Assembly: GCA_910585805.1 (NCBI GenBank)
Contig: CAJUFB010000063.1
Location: 1 to 22,459 of the forward strand
DNA from: an uncultured Acetatifactor sp.
GTDB lineage: Bacteria > Bacillota > Clostridia > Lachnospirales > Lachnospiraceae
DNA length: 22,459 nt
Reading direction: 5' to 3'
Made by a program: the position numbers and the translations under genes. Every line of letters starts with the position of its first letter. The stretch's first letter is position 1. Shown one piece after another: positions 5,081-12,955 of this stretch. A model generated the notes under the pieces. It did not search any database, was not told the origin of the DNA, and saw nothing but the letters and a program-made list of their open reading frames with translations.

Positions 5081-7687
5081 TTACAAAAATTTTTCCAGCT
5101 GACGGCATACTTCCTTTACATCAATGGGTTTCGCCACATGCGCATTCATGCCGCTGTCCATGCATTTCTTCACATCCTCCGCAAAGGCATCCGCCGTCAT
5201 CGCCACGATAGGCAGGGACGCCGCATCCTTCCTGTCCAGAGCGCGGATGGCAGCCGTCGCCTCATATCCGTTCATCACCGGCATCCGCACATCCATCAGG
5301 ATCGCGTCGTAATAATACAGCGGTGACTGGCTGAATTTCTCCAGGCATATCTTCCCGTTCTCCGCCCATTCCAGCTCCAGCCCCAGTGCCGAGAGCAGTT
5401 CACTGGCAATCTCCCAGTTGATCTCATTGTCCTCCGCCAGCAGTATCCTCCTGCCTTCCAGAACCACTTTATCCGCCGCGGAAGACTCTTCGATCTCCTT
5501 CCCTGCTGAAACATCTCCCACATAAGGCTGCAGCCCGTAAAACAAGGTGGATCTGAAAAGAGGCTTCGCTATGAATCCCGTCACGCCCGCTTCCTTTGCC
5601 TCATCCTCGACCTCGCTCCAGTCGTAGGCAGATATCAGCAGGATCGGTATATCATTTCCGTAAAGCCTGCGGATCTCACGGGCCGTGGCAATTCCGTCCC
5701 GATCCGGAAGCTTCCAGTCAAGCAGAATGATCTGGTAATCGTCATGCCGGTTATGACGCTCCTCCACTTTCCTGATAGCCGTCTCCGCATTCAGGCACCA
5801 ATCCGGGGTGACACCGATGGATTTCAAAGATGCAACAACACTTTCGCACAGCTGTTCATCGTCATCCACCACCAGCATCTTCCAGTCCGGAAGTACCATA
5901 TCCGCTTCCTGCACAACCGCTTTCAGCAGATCCAGCACCACATGGAACTCACTGCCTTCCCCCAGCGCACTCCGCACCCGGATCGTTCCCTCCATGGCAT
6001 CCACAATATATTTCGTGATCGCCATCCCAAGGCCGGTGCCCTCTGTCTTCTGAACCCTCGTCGTATCCTCCCGGCTGAATGAATCAAATATCTTCTTCTG
6101 GTATTCCTCCGACATACCGATACCGTTATCTTTCACGATCAGATGAGTCCTTATATAATCCTCGCCTTTAGGAGAATCCTCCTCATACAGGGAAACCGTG
6201 ATAGACCCCTCCTCCGGTGTGAACTTTACTGCGTTGCCCAATATATTGATCATCACCTGATTCAGCCTTACGCTGTCACAGCATACATTTTCCGCCGAAA
6301 TATCGTTGATAAATATGTGGAACGCCTGCTTCTTCGCCTTAACCTGGGGCTGTACTATGCTTACAATACTGTCCATAACCTCCCGCAGTGATACCTGATC
6401 CACATTCAAAGTCATTTTTCCGCTCTCGATCTTGGACATATCCAATACGTCGTTGATCAGTCCCAGCAGATGTTTGCTGGACAGCGCGATCTTCCGCAGA
6501 CAGTTCTGCACCTGTTCCATATTACCCATATTGGCGATGGCAATGGTGGTCATGCCCACGATCGCATTCATGGGCGTCCGGATATCATGGCTCATATTGG
6601 ACAGAAATTCGCTTTTTGCCTTGTTGGCATGCTCCGCATCCCTTCTGGCAGCTTCCGCGGCGCTGCGCTCCCGATTGGCTTCCTCGCTGGCAGCCTTCAA
6701 CGCAGCCATCTGTTTTCTCGCGATCTGAAGGCTCTGGGCAAATACCAGCAGCAGCGCCACCATCACGATCCCGCATACAACATAGACCATATGGGTCCAG
6801 TCCTGCCCCATCTCCCGGATCAGTATATCGAGGGAGTCAAACGGCAGAACCGTCACAAGATACCACTCGCTGTACGGAAGATTCACACAATACAAATGGA
6901 ATCTTGATCCTTCCCCGCTCAGAACCGCGGAAAAATCCTCTCCCCGCTCCATTGCAGCCTGCAATTCGTTAACATACTGCTCCGCAACCGCTTTCTCCTG
7001 GCTGCCGAAAAGCTCATAGACGCTTTCAAAATAACTTTTGTGCGCCATTTCGTTGCTCCGGAGGACATAGGTGCCGTCCTCACGTATGATATAGGAATCC
7101 ACCAACGCCTCTTCCTCATCCAGGAAGAGAACGCTTTTCATATATTCCGTTGAGAATCCCCCGACCAGGGAGATACTTTCCTTTCCGTCCGCCATCTCGC
7201 AGACAAAGGGCGCTCCCATCAGGACCACACCGTCTCCCTGCGCGCCTCTTCCCACGGCAATCCTCTGCTCTCCCAGACTCATGCTCCGGAGGAAATGCTC
7301 CTGATCCAGTACCTCGCTCACATCCCCATAGATCATTTCAAGCTCGCCGTCCGCCGCGCAAAGCGCCAGACAGGAAAAACCCCTGGCAGCGGCACTGTAT
7401 TCCAGGTCACGCAGAAGTCCCTCCCTGTCCTCCGTATCGGTGAATGCAGTTTCCGCCATGGCGCTGACCTGGGACAGGCGAAGTCCGATGATCGTCTCAT
7501 AGTGCAGAACGATCTGCTCATTCATTCCGTTCATATAGAGCTTGCCCACCTCTTCAATGGTCTCCGAACTCTTTTTACTCATATAAGCGGACAGCAATGC
7601 AAATAATCCGACGATCAGGACAGAGACTCCAATGATACTGAAAATCAGAAAACGAATTGACTTATCTTCTTTTCTATCCTTCTTCAT
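5081..7687 (-). CDS. Hybrid sensor histidine kinase with two receiver domains
   Basis: A membrane-bound hybrid kinase of 868 residues. Order: TM1 (about 13-35), an extracytoplasmic sensor of about 260 residues that resembles a Cache-type domain (ligand unknown), TM2 (about 297-318), and a coiled coil rich in Glu/Ala/Arg. Then comes HisKA with the H-box SHDIRTPMNAIVGM (His near 365), followed by a HATPase with N box (NILGNAVKFTP), G1 (VKDNGIGMS) and G2 (GTGLGMAI). REC1 has VVDDD and phospho-Asp in LLDWKLPDRDG (near 655), and KP in FIAKPL. REC2 has AEDNEIN, phospho-Asp in LMDVRMPVMNG (near 798) and AKPID. There is no HPt domain and no partner regulator in the window. ATG at 7687 is preferred over an upstream GTG (7759) because AGGAGGAAG lies before it and the extension is not signal-like. 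It has its own promoter. Confidence 0.93.
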   Translation of the reverse strand: MKKDRKEDKSIRFLIFSIIGVSVLIVGLFALLSAYMSKKSSETIEEVGKLYMNGMNEQIVLHYETIIGLRLSQVSAMAETAFTDTEDREGLLRDLEYSAAARGFSCLALCAADGELEMIYGDVSEVLDQEHFLRSMSLGEQRIAVGRGAQGDGVVLMGAPFVCEMADGKESISLVGGFSTEYMKSVLFLDEEEALVDSYIIREDGTYVLRSNEMAHKSYFESVYELFGSQEKAVAEQYVNELQAAMERGEDFSAVLSGEGSRFHLYCVNLPYSEWYLVTVLPFDSLDILIREMGQDWTHMVYVVCGIVMVALLLVFAQSLQIARKQMAALKAASEEANRERSAAEAARRDAEHANKAKSEFLSNMSHDIRTPMNAIVGMTTIAIANMGNMEQVQNCLRKIALSSKHLLGLINDVLDMSKIESGKMTLNVDQVSLREVMDSIVSIVQPQVKAKKQAFHIFINDISAENVCCDSVRLNQVMINILGNAVKFTPEEGSITVSLYEEDSPKGEDYIRTHLIVKDNGIGMSEEYQKKIFDSFSREDTTRVQKTEGTGLGMAITKYIVDAMEGTIRVRSALGEGSEFHVVLDLLKAVVQEADMVLPDWKMLVVDDDEQLCESVVASLKSIGVTPDWCLNAETAIRKVEERHNRHDDYQIILLDWKLPDRDGIATAREIRRLYGNDIPILLISAYDWSEVEDEAKEAGVTGFIAKPLFRSTLFYGLQPYVGDVSAGKEIEESSAADKVVLEGRRILLAEDNEINWEIASELLSALGLELEWAENGKICLEKFSQSPLYYYDAILMDVRMPVMNGYEATAAIRALDRKDAASLPIVAMTADAFAEDVKKCMDSGMNAHVAKPIDVKEVCRQLEKFL

Positions 7688-7776
7688 CCTGCCACTTCCT
7701 CCTGAACATGAAAACTGAAACTTCGGAACTGTCTTACCCGTCATACATCTGCCCGGCACCTTCAGACATCAATTCC

Positions 7777-7805
7777 ATTATAGCAATCTCTCTTCGAAAC
7801 ATCAA
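7777..7805 (-). promoter_or_regulatory. Promoter of the hybrid histidine kinase
   Basis: Minus-strand TTGATG (7800-7805) and perfect TATAAT (7777-7782) have a 17-bp spacer. The leader would be about 80 nt. Confidence 0.65.
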
Positions 7806-7831
7806 GCAAAAGTAAAAGATATGCTGATAGC

Positions 7832-7885
7832 AAAAAAAAAACTGCAAACCGTCGATTTCACAGGAAAATCGTTAAGTTTGCAGTT
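7832..7885 (-). terminator. Terminator of tRNA-Leu
   Basis: On the minus strand AACTGCAAAC and CGATTT pair with AAATCG and GTTTGCAGTT with two small internal mismatches. A run of nine or more T follows. It separates the tRNA from the kinase promoter. Confidence 0.85.
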
Positions 7886-7950
7886 ATTCTCATTTACTGC
7901 AAAAAAGCGCAAAAACCGAACTGAATATGTTCTGTTCCGCGCTGTCAAAC

Positions 7951-8034
7951 TGCGGAAGATGGGACTTGAACCCACACGGCATTGCTGCCACAAGATCCTT
8001 AGTCTTGCTCGTCTGCCAGTTCCGACACTTCCGC
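7951..8034 (-). tRNA. tRNA-Leu (anticodon AAG)
   Basis: An 84-nt class II tRNA. The acceptor GCGGAAG pairs with CTTCCGC, discriminator A, no encoded CCA. The anticodon stem CAAGA/TCTTG closes loop CTAAGGA, so the anticodon is AAG. A long variable arm GGCA-GCAA-TGCC and the D arm with AACTGGCAGACGAG are typical of tRNA-Leu. An A at position 34 is unusual in bacteria. It has its own promoter and terminator. Confidence 0.92.
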
Positions 8035-8054
8035 CTGCGCTTTGCACAGTTGTT

Positions 8055-8083
8055 ATAGTACCACCTCACACGCCAAAAGTCAA
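8055..8083 (-). promoter_or_regulatory. Promoter of tRNA-Leu
   Basis: Minus-strand TTGACT (8078-8083) and TACTAT (8055-8060) with a 17-bp spacer lie 20 bp before the tRNA 5' end. Confidence 0.75.
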
Positions 8084-8116
8084 CTCTTTTTTTTCAATTT
8101 TTACGTCTTTTTTCTG

Positions 8117-8145
8117 AAAGGAAGCCCGTCCGGCGCCGGACAGGC
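8117..8145 (-). terminator. Probable terminator of the solute-binding lipoprotein gene
   Basis: Minus-strand GCC.GTCCGGC pairs with GCCGGAC.GGC (perfect palindrome GTCCGGCGCCGGAC at the core), followed by the T-rich TTCCTTTC. It lies 20 bp past the stop codon. The T-run is interrupted, so efficiency is uncertain. Confidence 0.5.
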
Positions 8146-8165
8146 TGTCCCCACTCTCCGAAGGT

Positions 8166-10385
8166 CTATTCCGCCAGATACATCTTCAGCCCGTCTTCCG
8201 CCTTTTGGAGCGTATCCTCCAGGGACTGTCCCCCTTTCAGATATCCTTCCATGACTTCCGTCAGCACCTCCCGGATCTTCTCGTCCTCGCCTGCGCTTTT
8301 TTCCAGTCCCGCGCACACGGCAGTCAGCTTATCCGCCGTCTCCTGAGAATAGGCTTCAATCCGGAACTCCACCGCCGCCCCGTCTGCCACGATCTCGGTT
8401 TCCGCCTCCGCCTCAGACCTGTCTCTGCGGGCACTCTGCTCCAGGGCGGCCGTGTTTACCGGAAATCCGCCATAGGCATCTGTCTGCTGAACGCTCTCTG
8501 AAAGAAGATATTCCAGAAAATCCTTCGCCCTGTCCTTATAGCCGCTTTTTGTACAGATCCCCGTCTGCACCATGGGAATAAAGCAATTCTCAAAGGCGGC
8601 AAATTCTCCCTGGATAAAGTCCATGATCGCCAGAGGGAACATTGCATTGTTAAAACCTTCCACCTCTTCAAAAGCCAGCTTCGCCTCCGATGCAAGCTCC
8701 CACATATTGTAAGCGCGCTCATCCTTATCCCGGGTATCCAGTATCCCGCAGTTATCCCCGATGGTTTTCAAAGCCTCCAGATATCTGCCCAGAGTCTCCC
8801 TGTCCAGCTGCTTTCCGTCCACGATCTCATTGCAGAAATAAGGATAGAAACGATCCACCAGCTCGCTTACGGTCAGCGGGCCCATATAACTGACATTCTG
8901 TCCGGAGAGAAATGCAGCCAGCGCTTCCACAGAGGCCATGTCGGCAGCCGTGATATCCCTGCCCACCGCCATATTGAAAGCGAATTCCAGAGGCACCACA
9001 TACCGGCGGCCGTCCTCCTGCAGGTAAGCGGATGTGATATTGGAAAGAAGCTCTCCGTTTTCTTCCATGGGCCCCACTACATCATTGATATCCTCCAACA
9101 GCCCTTTCTCCGCATAAGAATCCATATCCAGATGATCCATCACCAGGATATCAGGCGCCTCCTCCCCCATAAGCATGGTATTGAGCTTCTGGTATACTGC
9201 GCTGTAGTCGGTCTCGTCATAATAATACCGGGGATATTCGTATTCTATTGTAATCATGACCTCCGGATGCTCTCTGTGGTACATGGCGGCAGCCTGATTT
9301 AAGAGGTTGCTCTCATAGACGGTATACAGTTTTAATTCTTCCGTGACTTCGATCACCGCCTCTGGATCATATTCATATTTTTTCAGCAGGGAACCTCCGC
9401 CGGATTTCTGAAACAAAGCGTATATGGTTCCGTCTTCCCCGGCCGCGATCTCTGTACACCAGCGGTCCGACAAGGAAAAATCCGTCTCCACTCCCGCCAG
9501 AAGCTTTTGCCAGCTGATCCCGTCCCCGGACTCCGCGCTTCCCGTTCCGCGGAAAATGCCCTCCTCTCCCGCCAGAAACAGAGTACCGTCTTTCATGGGG
9601 CAAAACCGCATCTGGCCGTCTCCCTCTGAAAAAGTAACAGAAACAGCGTCATCCGTTCTGCCTTCCCTCCACCTTTCAAACGTAAGTCCGGCACCGGCGG
9701 AATATGTGGCATAGAGCCATACATTTTCCCCGTCAGACAGGACATTGTCATATTGCGCGGTGATCTCCCCGCTTTCCAGCACGGTTCCGTCCTGTCCGTC
9801 CAGGATATACGCGGAAGTGAAGGAGATTGCTGCCAATGTACCGTTCTCCAGGGCTACGATCCCTGTGAGCATCTCATAGACGCCCAATTCCTCATCCAAT
9901 GTCTTCCATTTCTCCGGGGTAATCTCCTTCGCCTCCCCGTTTTCTTCCGTCCACAGATGGGCTTTGAAATCATCTTCCCCCTCTTCCGCATAGCCTGCGT
10001 AAAGGCAGCGCTTTCCTTCCCCCGGCACAAGCAGCCGCACTTCCGTCCATTCCCCGGAGACAGGCAGCGCCAGTCCGGCCATCCAGTCGGCGGTCACGTC
10101 GGCAAAGCCCTCCTCCGTCTGCGCCCACTCCTGAAAGACAAGTTTTCCCTCTTCCTTTCTCACGGCAACCAGATGGGGCTTACCTTCTTCCATAAAAAGC
10201 TGCTTCACCGTCCATTCCTCCAGCTGCTTTGGCAACGCCTCTTCCGTCTCCACGTATCTTCCCTTTACAGGCTCCATGCCGGTACCTGTCTCTCCGTTTT
10301 CCGAACCTTTCCTTCCGCATCCTGCCAGCGTTCCCGCCAGCAGCGCCGCGCACAGCAGCACGGCAATCCCTTTTCCATACTTCAC
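8166..10385 (-). CDS. Solute-binding lipoprotein (ABC family 1 type) with a large N-terminal domain
   Basis: A 739-residue lipoprotein. The signal peptide has a hydrophobic core and lipobox LAGC, with the lipidated Cys at 23. Residues of about 25-340 form an extra domain with repeated short beta-rich stretches such as EDGTIYALF and ENGTLAAI, possibly a beta-propeller (inference). From about 342 a family 1 extracellular solute-binding domain follows: ELKLYTVYES, then AAAMYHREHPEV, then PDILVMDHLDMDSYAEKGLLEDI. The C-terminal part has the usual AKDFLEYLLSESVQQ and GGFPVNTAAL motifs of sugar-type binding proteins. The start is GTG, with GGAGG 7 nt upstream. No permease or ATPase gene lies next to it, so the ligand and partner are unknown. 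It could be an orphan sensor or binding protein. Confidence 0.85.
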   Translation of the reverse strand: MKYGKGIAVLLCAALLAGTLAGCGRKGSENGETGTGMEPVKGRYVETEEALPKQLEEWTVKQLFMEEGKPHLVAVRKEEGKLVFQEWAQTEEGFADVTADWMAGLALPVSGEWTEVRLLVPGEGKRCLYAGYAEEGEDDFKAHLWTEENGEAKEITPEKWKTLDEELGVYEMLTGIVALENGTLAAISFTSAYILDGQDGTVLESGEITAQYDNVLSDGENVWLYATYSAGAGLTFERWREGRTDDAVSVTFSEGDGQMRFCPMKDGTLFLAGEEGIFRGTGSAESGDGISWQKLLAGVETDFSLSDRWCTEIAAGEDGTIYALFQKSGGGSLLKKYEYDPEAVIEVTEELKLYTVYESNLLNQAAAMYHREHPEVMITIEYEYPRYYYDETDYSAVYQKLNTMLMGEEAPDILVMDHLDMDSYAEKGLLEDINDVVGPMEENGELLSNITSAYLQEDGRRYVVPLEFAFNMAVGRDITAADMASVEALAAFLSGQNVSYMGPLTVSELVDRFYPYFCNEIVDGKQLDRETLGRYLEALKTIGDNCGILDTRDKDERAYNMWELASEAKLAFEEVEGFNNAMFPLAIMDFIQGEFAAFENCFIPMVQTGICTKSGYKDRAKDFLEYLLSESVQQTDAYGGFPVNTAALEQSARRDRSEAEAETEIVADGAAVEFRIEAYSQETADKLTAVCAGLEKSAGEDEKIREVLTEVMEGYLKGGQSLEDTLQKAEDGLKMYLAE

Positions 10386-10617
10386 CTTTCACCCTCCTGT
10401 TCCAGTTCCGCAGCCCCCCGCATCCCGCCTCTTTCGGCGCAGGATTTCCCGCCCCGGGCATCCATACCCGTAAGTCCCGGGAAAACCATGCGGCTGCCCG
10501 CCGGTCCCGATTTCGCATGCATCTGCATCCATGAACATTATTTTACATAACTTCCAGGCGCGGTATCCTAATATTTTCCTAATACTCTCCTTCCTTCAGA
10601 CTGTGGGAGTATTAAGA
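10386..10617. other. Intergenic region between the divergent lipoprotein genes, with an inverted repeat
   Basis: No gene is apparent. At 10581-10589 and 10605-10613 the arms AATACTCTC and GGGAGTATT pair over 9 bp (one G:T) around a 15-base loop. It could be an operator or a weak terminator. I see no convincing promoter for the solute-binding lipoprotein. Repeat R copy 2 begins immediately to the right. Confidence 0.45.
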
Positions 10618-10728
10618 TTTCCTTAGTAATTGTCGGAAAATGACCGCTGCTGCTTATTCGGGCAAAAAACGGGAAATACAATAAAACCCGCCATGAACTT
10701 GCAGCGTTTATTTGCAGACACTTCCTTA
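10618..10728 (+). repeat. Interspersed repeat R, copy 2
   Basis: About 111 bp, beginning TTTCCTTAGTAATTG and ending TTTGCAGACACTTCCTTA. It aligns with copies 3 and 4 over its full length, with most changes in the middle. The left (GGAAAATGACCGCTGC) and right (GCAGCGTTTATTTGC) parts are imperfect inverted repeats, so a transcript would fold into a hairpin. It lies upstream of the small lipoprotein promoter. Confidence 0.8.
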
Positions 10729-10797
10729 TGCCTCCCGGTTAAAACAAATTGTCCAACTACCGGTACTCTTTTTGTGGCTTTTTCTACATATTACAAA

Positions 10798-10826
10798 TTG
10801 TCTCTCCTGAAGAAACGTGCTAAAAT
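10798..10826 (+). promoter_or_regulatory. Promoter of the small lipoprotein gene
   Basis: TTGTCT (10798-10803) and TAAAAT (10821-10826) have a 17-bp spacer, about 30 nt before the start codon region. Confidence 0.6.
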
Positions 10827-10864
10827 ATTTCATATCATGTTCAGACAGAAAGGAAACCAAAATC

Positions 10865-11407
10865 ATGAAGAAACAAATTACTTCCCTTTTATGCGCCGCC
10901 TTTCTGGCGGTATCATTTGCCGGATGCAGCTTTGGAGGCGACAATGTGATCACCCCCGACCAGGACGGATACGCTGAGGGAAAACTGGGAGACATCATGC
11001 GCAGCAGTTTTTTTGACTACATTGTAAACAGCGCGTATCTCTGTGACTCCTATGAAGACTACACACCTCAGGCCGGATACGAACTGCTTGTCGCCGAAGT
11101 AGCCGTCACAAACACCTTCGGCGAAACCATTCCCATGTTCGACAATGATTTTCAGGTACAGTGGAGTTCCGATGCGGAAGATGCCTTTGCCTATCCTGTT
11201 ACCTTCTACCTTGAGGAGGGAACCAGCCTGGGCGATGATGTGCTTCCCTCAGAGTATGAACTGTCCAAAGACGAAAGCCGCACCGGACTTCTGGTCTTTG
11301 AAGTACCCGCAGGCGAGACGGAGTATTCCATCTCTTATATGGAATATTTTGAGGATGACACCACAGGCAGTACATTCTTTGTCTTCTTTCCTGCCGAAAA
11401 GAAATAA
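10865..11407 (+). CDS. Small lipoprotein, DUF4352-like
   Basis: A secreted lipoprotein of 180 residues. The signal peptide MKKQITSLLCAAFLAVSFAGC ends at a lipobox FAGC (Cys 21), so it should be anchored to the outer face of the membrane. The mature part reads as an immunoglobulin-like beta domain. It has YELLVAEVAVTNTFGETIPMF, an FQVQW strand, and SRTGLLVFEVPAGETEYSI, the pattern of DUF4352-type proteins, whose function is unknown. The ATG at 10865 is used rather than the in-frame one at 10817 because the signal peptide starts here and AAAGGAAA precedes it. It is a single-gene transcription unit with its own promoter and a strong terminator. Confidence 0.8.
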   Translation: MKKQITSLLCAAFLAVSFAGCSFGGDNVITPDQDGYAEGKLGDIMRSSFFDYIVNSAYLCDSYEDYTPQAGYELLVAEVAVTNTFGETIPMFDNDFQVQWSSDAEDAFAYPVTFYLEEGTSLGDDVLPSEYELSKDESRTGLLVFEVPAGETEYSISYMEYFEDDTTGSTFFVFFPAEKK

Positions 11408-11415
11408 TGCCGACG

Positions 11416-11466
11416 CCAAAAAAGCCATTTTACCGCAAACATGCTGCGGTAAAATGGCTTTTTCTG
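11416..11466. terminator. Bidirectional intrinsic terminator
   Basis: AAGCCATTTTACCGCA pairs perfectly over 16 bp with TGCGGTAAAATGGCTT. An A6 run on the left and T5 on the right let it serve both the rightward lipoprotein gene and the leftward aminopeptidase operon. Confidence 0.92.
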
Positions 11467-11481
11467 ATAATCTATTGACAT

Positions 11482-11591
11482 TTCCTTAGTAATTGCCGGA
11501 AAACAACTGCTGCAATTGCTCCAGACAAAAGCCCGGAAATACAATATAAATTGCCATAAACTTGCGACAGTTATTTGCAGACACTTCCTTA
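11482..11591 (+). repeat. Interspersed repeat R, copy 3
   Basis: A 110-bp copy from TTCCTTAGTAATTGCCGG to ACACTTCCTTA. Its last three bases are the stop codon of the M18 aminopeptidase on the opposite strand. Arms GGAAAACAACTGCTGCAA and TTGCGACAGTTATTTGC are imperfect inverted repeats. Confidence 0.82.
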
Positions 11592-12890
11592 CCCGGCAAA
11601 AAATACCCGGAACATATCCACAGCATATTTCGTATCTTTCACTCCTGCCGTCTCCACCGCGGAGTGCATGGCCAGCTGCGGCAGTCCGATATCCGCGCTG
11701 GAGACTGATACATGGGCGGTGGAGATGTTCCCCAGAGTGGAGCCTCCGGCAATGTCGGAACGGTTTGCGTAAGTCTGGCAGGGCACTCCCGCCTGCTGGC
11801 AGAGTGTTCTGATCTTCGCTGCCGATACGGCGTCCGTAGCATATTTCTGACTGCCATGAAATTTCAGTACGATCCCTCTGTTCAGAAAAGGCCGGTTGGT
11901 TGGGTCTGCCTTCTCCGGATGGTTGGGATGCACCGCATGGGCGTTGTCCGCCGAGATCAGAAAACTTCCCGCGATCAGCTGCAGGTACTCGCTTTTGCTC
12001 AGTCCCAGGCTCTCCCCGATGCGCCACAGCACATCCTCCAGAAAGGTGGAAGCTGCGCCCTGTTTCGTACCGCTTCCCACCTCTTCATTGTCGAACACCA
12101 CGCAGACATTGATGTAGTCTTCCGGTACACTCTCCAGAAACGCCCTGGACGATGTGTATGCGCACTGCAAATCATCCAGTCTGGAAGAAAGGACAAAGTC
12201 CCCGTTTTCTCCCAGTATCCTTCCCTTGTCCCGGACATAGAGAAACAGGTCATGCCCCAGAATCCCGTCTGCTTCCGTTCCCGCCGCTTTGGCAACCCTC
12301 TCCATAAACATATGCCTGCCGGCATCGCTGCCCTTCTCCCCGTCGCATGTTCCGTACAGCGGAAGCATGTCTACCTGAGGATTGTACTCTCCCTTGGCCG
12401 GCGTATCCCGGCTCATATGAATTGCCAGGCTGGGGATCACCATCAGATCTTCCTCAATATTGATCAGTCTGGTCTCGATCCCTTTCTCCCCCTTTACCAC
12501 CACACGACCTGCCACGGACAGAGGTCTGTCCAACCAGCTGGAAAGTATCATTCCGCCGTATTTTTCCGTATTTAATTTCACATATGCGTTTTCCGCCGCC
12601 ATCTCCGGAGATTCCTTCACCTTAAAAGTGGGAGAATCCCCGTGGGATGCCGCAATGTGGAAGCCTGCTGTCTTTCCGCCTGCAGGAAGCCGGAATGCGA
12701 TCAGCGAGGAATCGTTCCTTGTCACATAATATCCTTCTCCTGCCGCCAGCTCCCAGGCCTCGGTCTCCTCCAGGGGTCTGAACCCCTGCCGCGCCATGGC
12801 AGCCTTCAGATTCGCGACAGCGTGAAATGCGGTAGGGCTGTTCTCTATAAATTCCAGCATTTCTTCCGCATACTTCCGATACTCTTTCAT
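11589..12890 (-). CDS. apeB: M18 family aminopeptidase
   Basis: A cytosolic di-zinc aminopeptidase of 433 residues, usually dodecameric, that removes N-terminal residues (often acidic) from peptides. Visible motifs: HIAASHGDSPTFKVK with zinc ligand H83 and D85, SRLDDLQCAY with a metal-ligand Asp, CVVFDNEEVGSGTKQGAAS with the catalytic Glu pair, and ISADNAHAVHPNHPEK. The C-terminal SDIAGGSTLGNIS and GLPQLAMHSAVET contain the last zinc His. Length is normal. The start ATG has only a weak GGTAATGAGAG ribosome binding site. The stop codon is contributed by repeat R copy 3, so the last one or two residues may differ from the ancestral end. Likely third in an operon after the DJ-1 protein and fucose synthase. 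Confidence 0.93.
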   Translation of the reverse strand: MKEYRKYAEEMLEFIENSPTAFHAVANLKAAMARQGFRPLEETEAWELAAGEGYYVTRNDSSLIAFRLPAGGKTAGFHIAASHGDSPTFKVKESPEMAAENAYVKLNTEKYGGMILSSWLDRPLSVAGRVVVKGEKGIETRLINIEEDLMVIPSLAIHMSRDTPAKGEYNPQVDMLPLYGTCDGEKGSDAGRHMFMERVAKAAGTEADGILGHDLFLYVRDKGRILGENGDFVLSSRLDDLQCAYTSSRAFLESVPEDYINVCVVFDNEEVGSGTKQGAASTFLEDVLWRIGESLGLSKSEYLQLIAGSFLISADNAHAVHPNHPEKADPTNRPFLNRGIVLKFHGSQKYATDAVSAAKIRTLCQQAGVPCQTYANRSDIAGGSTLGNISTAHVSVSSADIGLPQLAMHSAVETAGVKDTKYAVDMFRVFFAG

Positions 12891-12955
12891 TCTCTCATTA
12901 CCATCCTTTACAATATCCTGTTACAAACACATCTCTTCACAGACAACCTGTCCTG

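Noticed and set aside
9753..10550. 265-codon plus-strand ORF opposite the solute-binding lipoprotein
   Set aside because: Antisense to a gene with a clear signal peptide and domain; no start signals.
11335..12027. 230-codon minus-strand ORF overlapping the aminopeptidase and lipoprotein
   Set aside because: Runs out of frame through conserved M18 motifs and across a terminator; no ribosome binding site.
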